Source: Leminorella richardii (GTDB lineage: Bacteria > Pseudomonadota > Gammaproteobacteria > Enterobacterales > Enterobacteriaceae). Taken from it: a DNA stretch of 64,000 nucleotides. Each line of letters starts with the position of its first letter. Position 1 is the first letter of the stretch. A model generated the notes under the pieces. The model saw only the letters and a list, made by a program, of their open reading frames with translations. It made no database searches and was not told where the DNA came from. A program made the translations under genes and the position numbers. Below are positions 12,331 through 20,469 of this stretch, one piece after another. The stretch is from contig NZ_LS483470.1 in the NCBI RefSeq assembly GCF_900478135.1, forward strand, positions 62,001 through 126,000, read 5' to 3'.

Positions 12331-13428
12331 CTACTTCATCCTGCGGCTGACAGAAACCTCTTGCCCCAGCTGCCACACGGCCATTGCGTAGTGGGTGCTG
12401 TGGTTATACCGAGTAATAGCGTAAAAGTTAGGCAGCCCGTACCAGTACTGAAAGCTTTTTCCCATATCCAGACGCAGCAGGCTAACTTCTTTATGGCCGT
12501 CCAGTGAGCCGGTTGGCTTTAGACCCGCAGAGGAGAGAGCCGACACGGAGTAGCGCGTGCTAAAGCCGTGCTTAAGCATGGGGGCTTCTCCCTGAGCCAC
12601 AACGGCGACGCGCTCGCCTGACTTCCAGCCGTGCGCTTTGAAATAGTTGGCAACGCTGCCGATGGCGTCAACCGGATCCCACAGGTTAACGTGTCCGTCG
12701 CCGTTAAAGTCGATGGCATAGTCTTTAAAGGACGATGGCATAAACTGACCGTAGCCCATGGCGCCAGCGTAAGAACCCTGCAGCGAGAGCGGATCTTTAC
12801 CCTCGGCGCGCGCCATCATCAGGAAAATTTCCAGCTCTTTGGTGAAATAGGCGGCACGGCGCGGATAGTTAAAAGAGAGCGTTGCCAGCGCGTCGATAAT
12901 GCGCGTTTTCCCCATCACCCTTCCCCAGCGGGTTTCTACGCCAATGATACCGACGATAATTTCTGGCGGTACGCCGTACTGCTGTTCCGCTCGCTTAAGC
13001 GCTGACTCATACTGATTCCAGAACTCAACGCCTTTTTGCACGTTATCGGCAGTGATGAACTTGTTCCGATAGCGGATCCAGGAGCCGTTTGGTACCGGCA
13101 TGCTTGGTGCCTGTGTTGTGGTGGTTTTTGGCGCGGGAGCCTGTTTTTCCATCAGGTTAAGGACATAGTCCAGACGTTTGGTCTGCGCCAGCACGTCCTG
13201 AAGCTGCTGTCGATCGAAACCGTGTGTTTTCACCATATTGTCAACAAAGCGTTCGGCGTGTGGATTGCCGGAAAAGTCGCCGGACAGGGGGTGAATGTTG
13301 TGCTCGGGATCCAGCTTGAATCCGCCAGAGTTAGTGTTTTCCAGCTCTTTCTTGGCGCTGAGGTCAGAAGTGCTGCTACAGGCAGTGAGTAAAAGAAATA
13401 ATGGCAGAAAGAGGTGTAGATAACGCAT
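12331..13428 (-). CDS. mltB: Membrane-bound lytic murein transglycosylase B
   Basis: Outer-membrane lipoprotein that cleaves the MurNAc-GlcNAc bond of peptidoglycan, forming 1,6-anhydromuramic ends. The 365-residue product is close to E. coli MltB (361). A lipoprotein signal peptide ends in the lipobox LLTAC with the acylated Cys at 17; Ser follows, so outer-membrane sorting is expected. The catalytic glutamate is in VGIIGVETRWGRVMG. The family motif GAMGYGQFMPSS and an EF-hand-like DFNGDGHVNLWDP loop are present. It is transcribed alone; in E. coli it sits near srl genes, so its location here is lineage-specific. Confidence 0.96.
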   Translation of the reverse strand: MRYLHLFLPLFLLLTACSSTSDLSAKKELENTNSGGFKLDPEHNIHPLSGDFSGNPHAERFVDNMVKTHGFDRQQLQDVLAQTKRLDYVLNLMEKQAPAPKTTTTQAPSMPVPNGSWIRYRNKFITADNVQKGVEFWNQYESALKRAEQQYGVPPEIIVGIIGVETRWGRVMGKTRIIDALATLSFNYPRRAAYFTKELEIFLMMARAEGKDPLSLQGSYAGAMGYGQFMPSSFKDYAIDFNGDGHVNLWDPVDAIGSVANYFKAHGWKSGERVAVVAQGEAPMLKHGFSTRYSVSALSSAGLKPTGSLDGHKEVSLLRLDMGKSFQYWYGLPNFYAITRYNHSTHYAMAVWQLGQEVSVSRRMK

Positions 13429-13581
13429 GTTAAGTCCGTTGGCAGCTGAATAATAAAAAAACAGCCGCTATGGTAAGACATTATGCTGAAGGCTTAAACC
13501 GGAATCTTTATTTAGCGTCTTGCGCAGTGCCCTGTCCTGTAGAGCTTTAGAGCGGCGCACGGGTACGCCGCTCTGAGTCGG

Positions 13582-14854
13582 TTAGGCAATATCAAGAATC
13601 GTTTGGACACCTTCGGTAAACAGCGTAAGCCCCGTTGCCAGCGAGGTTTCGTCGATATCAAAGCGGGCGTGGTGGTGCCCGGCGGTTTGTGAGGCGCCGA
13701 CGATAAAGAAAACGGCTTTGCCGCCGTGCTCCTGCACGCGACGAACCATTAGGGAGACATCTTCACTTCCACCCAAGGAGGCGCTGATGCTCGTTAGTTC
13801 TGGATGGCGATTGACGACTTTTTGCATAATCGCAACCATTTCCGCATCGTTGGTAAAATCTAGTGCTTCGCCGGTTTTCTCTATTCTGCTGGCTAGCTGG
13901 TGGATCTGTGCCGCACCCAGAGCGCAGCGCTCAACATAGTCCACCAGATAGTGGGTAATGTCAGCCGTTTGTCCTCGCACCTCGACTTCCATTTTCGCCG
14001 TAGCCGGGATCACATTGCGCCCCTCGCCGGCATGCAGTGTGCCGACGTTAATGCGAGACATTCCGCCGCTGTGGCGCGGTGCAGCCATAATTTGCCCTGC
14101 GGCAAGGCAGGCACCCAAGAGAGCGTTGTGACCCTTTTCCGGATCGGCGCCCGCGTGTGCCGGAAGGCCTTCAAAATAGAGATCGAGCTTGGTCGTACAG
14201 AGGAAGTCTTGCGGATCCAGAGCGACTTCGCCTTTTTTCAGGTTACAGCCGAGGTGCATACCGAACAGGTAGTCAACGTCATCAAGTACGCCGCTGTCGC
14301 TAATGGGGCGAGCGCCGCGGACTCCTTCTTCCGCAGGCTGAAAAATCAGTTTGAACTTGCCCCGTAGCGCAGCGCGGTTTTGGCACAGCCATGCGGCAAC
14401 GCCGAGTCCGATGGCGCTATGCCCATCATGGCCGCAGGCGTGCATTAGGCCAGAGCACTGGGAGGCGAAAGCCTTCTGCGCTAGGGCGGTGTTCTCGGTC
14501 GTTAGATTCTTGTACCGCAACGCAGTCGATGTCGAAGCGAAAGCCGAACGTGGGGCCGGGAATGCCGGTATCCAGTTCTGCCATGCAGCCGGTTAGCCCG
14601 TCCATTTCATCCAGCTGTGCTGGGGAGACGCCTTTTGCCTTGGCGGCCTCAATAGCTTTTGCCACCAGCTGCTCGTCGCGGCCAAGAATGCTCTCTCGGC
14701 GCATAATCAGCGGGCCGGGTTTAACGGCAAGGCCCATCTCTCTCAGCGTTTGTATTATCGTTGCCGTGGTGACGAACTCTGTCCAGCCTATTTCAGGATA
14801 CTGGTGCAGCTGTCTGCGCCATGCGACGAGTCTGTCGGGATTGATTGGCGTCAT
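13582..14854 (-). pseudogene. abgA: AbgA-like M20 amidohydrolase, broken by one frameshift
   Basis: Two overlapping reading frames together match p-aminobenzoyl-glutamate hydrolase subunit A / M20 amidohydrolases (about 430 aa), which cut N-acyl amino acids. The first frame starts at ATG 14854, with AAGGAG 6 bp upstream, and runs through RQLHQYPEIGWTEF to REHRPSAEGF. It then drifts and stops near 14426. The second frame resumes with ASQCSGLMHACGHDGHSAIG, the zinc-ligand motif, and continues to 13582. Joining them needs one base removed near 14467, in the GGCTTTCGCC run (minus strand). No partner abgB is present. This is either a recent pseudogene or a one-base sequencing error; all other parts look intact. 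It lies downstream of the GST and IclR genes on the same strand. Confidence 0.85.
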
Positions 14855-14965
14855 GGTGGCTCCTTCTTTACTTCCCGCGTTCAGCGGGAGGCGGGGATAA
14901 ATATGTATGGGTGACTTATCCATAACCTAGCGGTTATTTTAGGCAACGGCTAGGGCAATTTTCTT

Positions 14966-15655
14966 CTACGCGCCTCGCGCTTCATTTTTCATTCGCTCTG
15001 CTGCTTCGGCTTCCTGTTTGCGCACCTGAAGGAAGGCAGGCCTGCTTTGACAACGCTTGATATATTCTTCGTGTGGCGATGAGAGCGCAATGCTTAATCC
15101 TTTGGCCCAAGAAAGAACGTGGCTGATAAAAATGTCTGCCAGTGTAAAGGCTTGTCCAACGGGCGTTAGCGTTTCCGGCAGTGCTCGGAGTGCGTGCTCA
15201 AATTCTGCGCGGGCAACGGGAACAATGGCGGGGACGCGGAGCGCTTCGGGCAATAGCATCGTATGCTTTAACATTGTCCACAGCGGCTGTTCAAGGTCAG
15301 TGATGGCATAGGACAGCCACATATCCGTTTCCGCCCTCGCCTTTTTCTCCGTTGGATACAGCCAGTCGCCGCCGTAGTTTTCAGCCAGATACTTGCATAT
15401 AGCGACGGATTCAAACAGTTGAACGCTGTTATCGATCAGGGCAGGGACTTTGACCAGAGGATGCGGGCAGTCGCCGTTTTCCGTAAGGCGACTTTTGCTT
15501 TTAACGTCGATAAATCGGACATCGTAGTCAAGCCCGAGCTCTTGTGCGGTCCACAGCGCTCGGGTTGAACGGCTGTAGGGGTAGGCATAAATAAGGATGC
15601 TGTTTTCCAAGGACGAGTTTTCCAAGGACGAGTTTTCCAAGGGCGTGTTCTCCAA
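14966..15655 (-). CDS. Glutathione S-transferase family protein
   Basis: Predicted cytosolic glutathione transferase. The N-terminal thioredoxin fold (ILIYAYPYSRSTRALWTAQELGL, then VPALIDNSVQLFESVAICKYLAE, where the cis-proline and E-S glutathione-binding pair sit) is followed by an all-helical C-terminal domain with the conserved FTLADIFISH motif. The substrate is unknown. The extreme N-terminus is odd: three LENS-type units encoded by 15-bp tandem repeats, each starting with TTG. No ATG exists in frame, and TTG at 15655, 15640, 15625 or 15610 could be the start. It lies between the IclR gene and the abgA-like pseudogene on one strand and may belong to the same catabolic locus. Confidence 0.85.
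   Translation of the reverse strand: MENTPLENSSLENSSLENSILIYAYPYSRSTRALWTAQELGLDYDVRFIDVKSKSRLTENGDCPHPLVKVPALIDNSVQLFESVAICKYLAENYGGDWLYPTEKKARAETDMWLSYAITDLEQPLWTMLKHTMLLPEALRVPAIVPVARAEFEHALRALPETLTPVGQAFTLADIFISHVLSWAKGLSIALSSPHEEYIKRCQSRPAFLQVRKQEAEAAERMKNEARGA
15608..15655 (-). repeat. 15-bp tandem repeat at the GST start
   Basis: Units TTGGAGAACACGCCC, TTGGAAAACTCGTCC, TTGGAAAACTCGTCC and a partial TTGGAAAAC follow one another on the minus strand. Because 15 bp is five codons, copy changes keep frame and multiply possible TTG start codons. Confidence 0.8.
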
Positions 15656-15726
15656 GGCTGGGACTGTATTCCTACTGTGTGCCCAACGGATGAAAAAGTC
15701 TACACGCCTCTTTGGATAAAGGTGGC

Positions 15727-16497
15727 CTAGCCGGGAATGTGCCCCAGACGGCGAGAGATCAGCGAACAGACCTGTTCCAGCTCGTCGTTAACCTCGTCAA
15801 TTTTTCGCAGCATGCGGTGACTTGGTCCCGCTACGCTGATAGCGCCGATGGCGCTACCGGTATAGTTGAACACCGGGCGGGCGACGCAGGTCAGCCCTTC
15901 TTCGTTCTCTTCGTTGTCCAGCGAGTAGCCCTTAAGGCGAATGTCGGCCAGCGTTTCATACAGCGCCACTCTGTCAACGATGGTGCGCTCGGTGAAGCGG
16001 GTTAACGGCTCGTTGAGCACGCGATCGATCTCTTCCTGTGGTTGAAAGGCGAGCAGTGCCTTGCCGATACCGGTGCAGAAAGCGGGCAGGCGAGCGCCCA
16101 GCTTGGCGTTGGTCTGAATGGAGAGCGTTCCTTCGCTTTTATAGAGATAGACGACGAAGCCGGCGTTATAAACGCCCAGAAAGCAGGTCTCCGACGTTTT
16201 GCTGGAGAGCTTTTTCAAATAGGGGATGGCAACCTCAACCAGGTTAACGTTCATTAACCCTTTCATGCCCAGTTCAAGGCTTTTCAGATCGAGAATATAG
16301 CGTTCGGTGATGGCGTCTAGCGTGACGTACTGACGCTCTTTAAGGGTTTCCAGTATGCGAAAGGCGGTAGTTTTAGGAATGTCAGTCTGCTTGACCAGCT
16401 CCGCCAGAGAGATCCCGTCAGAGTGGTTACTGATTTCCTCTAAAATGGTTAACACCTTATCGATGTTAGAGGAATTCATACTTTCGTTTTTCGACAT
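15727..16497 (-). CDS. IclR-family transcriptional regulator of the divergent operon
   Basis: Predicted repressor of 256 residues. An N-terminal winged helix-turn-helix (residues 10-70, ISLAELVKQTDIPKTTAFRILETL) precedes the IclR effector-binding domain (residues 80-250, with GARLPAFCTGIGKALLAF and the closing ARPVFNYTGSAIGAISVAGP). It is transcribed away from the dgoK-like operon, across a 362-bp region containing two palindromes of the form TGGAA-N5-TTCCA, close to IclR-family operators. The effector is probably an intermediate or substrate of the operon, such as a 2-amino or 2-keto-3-deoxy sugar acid. The GST and abgA-like genes downstream may share its transcript. Confidence 0.9.
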   Translation of the reverse strand: MSKNESMNSSNIDKVLTILEEISNHSDGISLAELVKQTDIPKTTAFRILETLKERQYVTLDAITERYILDLKSLELGMKGLMNVNLVEVAIPYLKKLSSKTSETCFLGVYNAGFVVYLYKSEGTLSIQTNAKLGARLPAFCTGIGKALLAFQPQEEIDRVLNEPLTRFTERTIVDRVALYETLADIRLKGYSLDNEENEEGLTCVARPVFNYTGSAIGAISVAGPSHRMLRKIDEVNDELEQVCSLISRRLGHIPG

Positions 16498-16720
16498 TGC
16501 CGTTTCCCCGAATTAATCACTTTCCCATTGCATCTACAATATTGTACCTACAATTTTTTCGCTGGCAAAACGCGCGGTTACGCAGCGTGAGCGTGTAAGC
16601 CTTTTTATTCTATCACCGATATTTTCTGACGCTAAACGGCCTTTGCTGCCGGATTTTTACTCACTCTGCCGTTAAGGCGTCGTACTTGTGTTGTGATGCG
16701 CCTCACGATTCTATCAAAAA

Positions 16721-16735
16721 TGGAACGACATTCCA
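16721..16735. promoter_or_regulatory. Operator O1 for the IclR-type regulator
   Basis: Perfect palindrome TGGAA-CGACA-TTCCA. It overlaps the expected -35 region of the plus-strand promoter whose -10 is TATAAA at 16753-16758. Its centre is exactly 40 bp, about four helical turns, from that of O2. Confidence 0.7.
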
Positions 16736-16752
16736 ATGAATTCGATCTAGCC

Positions 16753-16758
16753 TATAAA
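16753..16758 (+). promoter_or_regulatory. Probable -10 box of the dgoK-like operon promoter
   Basis: TATAAA lies between the two operators. The best -35 candidate, TTCCAA at 16731-16736, is poor and falls inside O1. Binding at O1 and O2 would cover the -35 and the start site, as expected for repression. Confidence 0.5.
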
Positions 16759-16760
16759 AA

Positions 16761-16775
16761 CGGAATGACATTCCA
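16761..16775. promoter_or_regulatory. Operator O2 for the IclR-type regulator
   Basis: CGGAA-TGACA-TTCCA, one mismatch from a perfect palindrome, flanked by AAAA and TTTT that extend the symmetry. It lies at the predicted transcription start, just downstream of the -10 box. Confidence 0.7.
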
Positions 16776-16802
16776 TTTTATGGGTTTCTGAGTTTAGACT
16801 TT

Positions 16803-16844
16803 AGGCTGTGTCCCGCCACCGCGGACAGTGGCGGGACACAGCCT
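16803..16844 (+). promoter_or_regulatory. 17-bp perfect hairpin in the operon leader
   Basis: AGGCTGTGTCCCGCCAC (16803-16819) pairs perfectly with GTGGCGGGACACAGCCT (16828-16844), loop CGCGGACA. It ends a few bases before the AAGGAA ribosome-binding site of the first gene. No T-tract follows, so it is not a plain terminator; mRNA protection, translation control or protein binding are possible. Confidence 0.8.
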
Positions 16845-16859
16845 CATTAAGGAAACAGC

Positions 16860-17882
16860 ATGCTTATTGTAACCATTGACTCCGGCACGACGAATACGAG
16901 AGTCAGAGTGTGGAAAAACGGCGAGGTGATTGCCTGTGCGAACGAATCCGTTGGCGTAAGGGATACGGCTAAAACGGGCAGCAGCGACACGCTGGTGAAG
17001 GGGATTCGAAAGACGCTGGATAGCGCTTTGGCCGCCGTTGACGAGCAGGACAAACGAGCACTTACGCTGGTTGCATCGGGAATGATTACCTCTGACGTCG
17101 GGCTTTGTCAGCTGCCCCACCTGAAGGCGCCCGTTTCTCTCGACACGTTGGCGAAAGGCACCGTGGCGCGCGTGATTCCAGAAATCAGTCCAGAGCCTAT
17201 TTGGTTTATTCCCGGTGTTAAAAACGCCGTTGATAGCGTCAGTTTGGAAAACTGCGACGCCATGGACGTGATGCGCGGGGAAGAGGTTGAAACCTTCGGC
17301 CTGCTGGCCTCTCAGAGCGTTCGTGGCCCTGCGCTGTTAGTTCTGCCCGGTTCTCACTCCAAGTTTGTGCGTATTGATGAGCAGCAGCGCATTGTCGGCT
17401 GCGCCACCACCATGGCCGGTGAGCTGCTGGACGTTCTGAGCCATCAGACGATTCTGGCCGGTTCTTTAGGCCATCAGTTTGCCGATGAGATTGACGAAGA
17501 ATACCTGCTGAAAGGGGCTGATGCCTGTCGGAACGTCGGTATAGCGCGCAGCTGCTTTTCCGTTCGCATTCTCGATCTCTTTACCTCTGCGTCAGTGAAC
17601 CAGCGCGCCAATTTCCTACTGGGAGCGGTGCTTTATTCCGACCTGCTGGCGATGAAAAACAGTCAGGCTTTGGCGCTGACGCCGTCAACTACCGTGGTTA
17701 TTAGCGGCAAGGCGATCGTGAAAGAGGCGCTAGCGCGGCTTATTGCCCGCGATGCGTTCTTTCTCGGTGAGCCTGTTTTGATTAACGAAGATCCGCTCCG
17801 GCCTCTGTCAGGGCTAGGGGCGATTTCGGTGATGGACGTCATCGCCAATATCGACACCGCCGCCGCGTCGGCGCAGCGCTAA
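16860..17882 (+). CDS. dgoK: DgoK-like 2-dehydro-3-deoxygalactonokinase
   Basis: Predicted to phosphorylate 2-keto-3-deoxy-D-galactonate at C6 with ATP. It belongs to the DgoK family: N-terminal phosphate-binding DSGTTNTRVRVW, the family motif MDVMRGEEVETFG, the VLPGSHSKFV segment, and TTMAGELLDVLSHQTIL. At 340 residues it is longer than E. coli DgoK (292). AAGGAAACAGC precedes the ATG. It is first in a six-gene operon and 13 bp before the matching aldolase gene. DgoD dehydratase and the DgoT transporter are absent here, so its substrate probably arises by another reaction, proposed here to be dehydration of a 2-amino sugar acid. Confidence 0.88.
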   Translation: MLIVTIDSGTTNTRVRVWKNGEVIACANESVGVRDTAKTGSSDTLVKGIRKTLDSALAAVDEQDKRALTLVASGMITSDVGLCQLPHLKAPVSLDTLAKGTVARVIPEISPEPIWFIPGVKNAVDSVSLENCDAMDVMRGEEVETFGLLASQSVRGPALLVLPGSHSKFVRIDEQQRIVGCATTMAGELLDVLSHQTILAGSLGHQFADEIDEEYLLKGADACRNVGIARSCFSVRILDLFTSASVNQRANFLLGAVLYSDLLAMKNSQALALTPSTTVVISGKAIVKEALARLIARDAFFLGEPVLINEDPLRPLSGLGAISVMDVIANIDTAAASAQR

Positions 17883-17895
17883 GGAGACAACAGAA

Positions 17896-18519
17896 ATGAG
17901 CAAGACAGTAAAAATGCCGCTGGTCGCCATCCTGAGGGGCATTACCCCTAGCGAGGTGGAAGCCCATATTTCTCAACTGATTGAGGCCGGGTTTGACGCT
18001 ATTGAAATCCCGCTGAACTCGCCGGACTGGGAAACCAGCATTGGACTGGCGGTTGAACGCTTTGGTGCGAAGGCGGTGATTGGCGCGGGTACGGTACTTA
18101 ATGTTGCGAAGGTCGACAGGCTGGCTGAGCTGGGCTGCCAGCTGATTGTGACCCCTAATACCAATCCGGACGTCATCCGTCGGGCGGTGGATTACGGCAT
18201 GGTGGTGCTGCCCGGATGCGCGACGGCAACCGAGGCGTTTAACGCCATCGATGCGGGGGCAGAGAGCATCAAGCTGTTCCCGTCCAGCGCCTTTGGCCCG
18301 GCTTACATTAGTGCTCTGAAGTCAGTGCTGCCGAAACACGTGAAGGTCTTCGCCGTTGGCGGCGTGACTCCAGACACCCTGTCGGACTATTTAGACGCGG
18401 GCTGTGCTGGAGCGGGACTCGGTGGCGATCTTTATAAAGCAGGACAAACGCCAGAAAAAACCAGAGAGAAGGCAGATGCGTTTATCAACGCCTATCGGCA
18501 GGCCGTTGCGCGGAACTAA
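17896..18519 (+). CDS. dgoA: 2-dehydro-3-deoxy-6-phosphogalactonate aldolase
   Basis: Class I (Schiff-base) aldolase splitting 2-keto-3-deoxy-6-phosphogalactonate into pyruvate and D-glyceraldehyde 3-phosphate. The 207-residue protein aligns along its length with E. coli DgoA (205): PLVAILRGITPSE at the start, GFDAIEIPLNSPDWE, GAGTVL, LIVTPNTNPDVIRRA, then KLFPSSAFGPAYISALK with the Schiff-base lysine, and GAGLGGDLY at the end. These features favour galacto over gluco specificity, but Eda-type activity cannot be excluded. It follows the kinase by 13 bp with AAGGAGA at the ribosome-binding site. Confidence 0.93.
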   Translation: MSKTVKMPLVAILRGITPSEVEAHISQLIEAGFDAIEIPLNSPDWETSIGLAVERFGAKAVIGAGTVLNVAKVDRLAELGCQLIVTPNTNPDVIRRAVDYGMVVLPGCATATEAFNAIDAGAESIKLFPSSAFGPAYISALKSVLPKHVKVFAVGGVTPDTLSDYLDAGCAGAGLGGDLYKAGQTPEKTREKADAFINAYRQAVARN

Positions 18520-18572
18520 GGCACCTATTTTTAGGCTACTTGTTAGCCGACTTGTACTTATGAGGAACAGCT

Positions 18573-20009
18573 ATGCAGTATGACTATCTGTTTAAAAATG
18601 CGACCGTTATCGACGGCTCCGGCGGTGCGGGATACGTTGCTGACGTGGCGGTCAAAGGAGATCGCATCGTTCGTATTGCCCCTTCCATCAGCGATGGGGC
18701 AGATGCGGTTATCGACTGTACCGGCCTGGTGCTGTCGCCCGGCTTTATCGACGTGCATACCCACGACGATCTGATCGTGGTTAAGTACCCTGACTATGTA
18801 GAAAAAACCTCTCAGGGCGTGACCAGTCTCATCGTCGGCAACTGCGGTATCAGTGCGGCCTGTGCGGTGATGAAGGACGAAGTGCCGGATCCTATCAACC
18901 TGCTGGGCGAGCTTGACGAGTTTAGCTACCCGGACGTGGCTAGCTATCGGGAAAAGATTGCGGAAGTTATGCCATCGGTGAACGTCGGCACGCTGATTGG
19001 CCACACGACGTTGCGCAATAACTGTGTGGAAACGCTGCTTGAGCCAGCCAATGAGGCTAACGTTGCCGAGATGCGTAAAACCCTGAAGCTGGCGCTGGAA
19101 CAGGGGGCGCTCGGCCTGAGTACCGGTCTTTCTTACGGTAACGCCATCAACTCATCCACGGAAGAGATCTGCGCGCTGTCCGAACTGCTGGCTGAGTTCG
19201 GCGGCCTTTATACCACCCATATGCGTACCGAGTACGACGGCATTATTGACGCCATGCACGAGGCGTTCGCCATTGGTCGCCATGCCAAAGTGCCGGTGCA
19301 AATTTCTCACCACAAGTGTGCGGGCGCTAAAAACTGGGGTCGTACGGTAGAAACCCTAGCGTTGATTGAGAAGTATCAAAAGATGCAGGAGATCAACTGC
19401 GATTGCTACCCGTACCGCGCTGGGTCGTCCAACCTCGATGTCAGTCAGGTCACTGAGGATTACGACATTCTGATCACCTGGTCGACGCCGCACCCGGAAA
19501 TGGCCGGTAAAACCCTGCAAGAGATAGGTCAGGCATGGGGCGTGGACGTTCACGCCGCGGCGGCGAAGCTGCTGCCCGCCGGAGCCATCTATTTCCAGAT
19601 GCATGAAGACGACGTCAGGCGAGTGCTTAAGCACCCAAGCTCGATGATCGGCTCTGACGGCCTGCCCTGCGATCCGAACCCGCACCCAAGACTCTGGGGC
19701 ACCTTCCCGCGCGTGCTTGGCTATTACAGCCGCGACGAGAAGCTGTTCCCACTGGCTACTGCTGTTTACAAGATGACCGGTATGTCAGCCGCGCGCTTCT
19801 CTCTTAAAGAGCGGGGGCTGATTAAAGAGAACTACTTTGCCGACATCGTGATCTTCGATGCAGAGCGCGTCAACGAGGCGGGCACTTTCCAAAATCCGAA
19901 ACAGAAGGCCGAAGGCATTGAGTATGTCTTCGTCAACGGAACCTTAACCTATCGCGATAAGCAGATGACGGGCCATCGCGCTGGCAGGTTTTTAACCAAG
20001 AATTCTTAA
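18573..20009 (+). CDS. D-aminoacylase (N-acyl-D-amino-acid deacylase)
   Basis: Zinc amidohydrolase of 478 residues expected to remove an acyl (often acetyl) group from the nitrogen of a D-configured amino acid. Metal-site motifs are the HTHDD of beta-strand 1 (H62, H64), the family cysteine in VGNCG (C91), TTHMRTE, QISHHK and the SDGLPCDPNPHPR segment with the catalytic aspartate. The length fits known D-aminoacylases (about 480). In this operon a 2-acylamino-2-deoxy sugar acid, whose C2 is D-configured, is a reasonable substrate. Ordinary N-acyl-D-amino acids are the alternative. It follows the aldolase by 53 bp and precedes RidA by 33 bp. Confidence 0.9.
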   Translation: MQYDYLFKNATVIDGSGGAGYVADVAVKGDRIVRIAPSISDGADAVIDCTGLVLSPGFIDVHTHDDLIVVKYPDYVEKTSQGVTSLIVGNCGISAACAVMKDEVPDPINLLGELDEFSYPDVASYREKIAEVMPSVNVGTLIGHTTLRNNCVETLLEPANEANVAEMRKTLKLALEQGALGLSTGLSYGNAINSSTEEICALSELLAEFGGLYTTHMRTEYDGIIDAMHEAFAIGRHAKVPVQISHHKCAGAKNWGRTVETLALIEKYQKMQEINCDCYPYRAGSSNLDVSQVTEDYDILITWSTPHPEMAGKTLQEIGQAWGVDVHAAAAKLLPAGAIYFQMHEDDVRRVLKHPSSMIGSDGLPCDPNPHPRLWGTFPRVLGYYSRDEKLFPLATAVYKMTGMSAARFSLKERGLIKENYFADIVIFDAERVNEAGTFQNPKQKAEGIEYVFVNGTLTYRDKQMTGHRAGRFLTKNS

Positions 20010-20042
20010 TCAAAGATAACGATGTAAAAAACGGAGAACAAC

Positions 20043-20435
20043 ATGATTAAAAGATACGGCGTAGAGGGCGGCAAGGGTACAGGCGGACAGGCTCTTCCCT
20101 TCGCCAAAGCAGTGGCTGCTGACGGCTGGCTGTACGTTTCCGGCCAAACGCCAATGGTTGACGGCGAAATCATCGACGGCGGCATCGTCGCTCAGTCAAC
20201 TCAGGCGATTCAGAACTGCCTAGACATTATGACTGAGGCGGGATTTGGCAAAGAGGACATTGTCCACATGAAAGTGTTTTTAAGCGATGCCCGCTATTTC
20301 CAGTCGTTTAACAAAGTGTTTAAGAGCTTCTTTTCTGAACATCCACCGGCCAGAGTCTGCTGTGTGGCGGATCTGGTGGTTGACTGCATGGTGGAAGTAG
20401 ATCTCACCTGCTTTAACGCCAAGTTTAAGAGTTAA
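20043..20435 (+). CDS. RidA-family enamine/imine deaminase
   Basis: RidA proteins hydrolyse reactive enamine/imine intermediates released by PLP dehydratases to 2-keto acids and ammonia. The 130-residue product keeps the family core: LYVSGQTPM, then FFSEHPPARVCCVADL with the catalytic arginine, and VEVDLTCF with the conserved glutamate. GGAGAACAAC precedes the ATG. Its place in the same transcript as a PLP dehydratase suggests a dedicated partner that speeds release of the keto acid and protects PLP enzymes from damage, rather than the housekeeping RidA. Confidence 0.92.
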   Translation: MIKRYGVEGGKGTGGQALPFAKAVAADGWLYVSGQTPMVDGEIIDGGIVAQSTQAIQNCLDIMTEAGFGKEDIVHMKVFLSDARYFQSFNKVFKSFFSEHPPARVCCVADLVVDCMVEVDLTCFNAKFKS

Positions 20436-20469
20436 TGTCAGATAACCATCTGATAAAAAAGGATACGTT

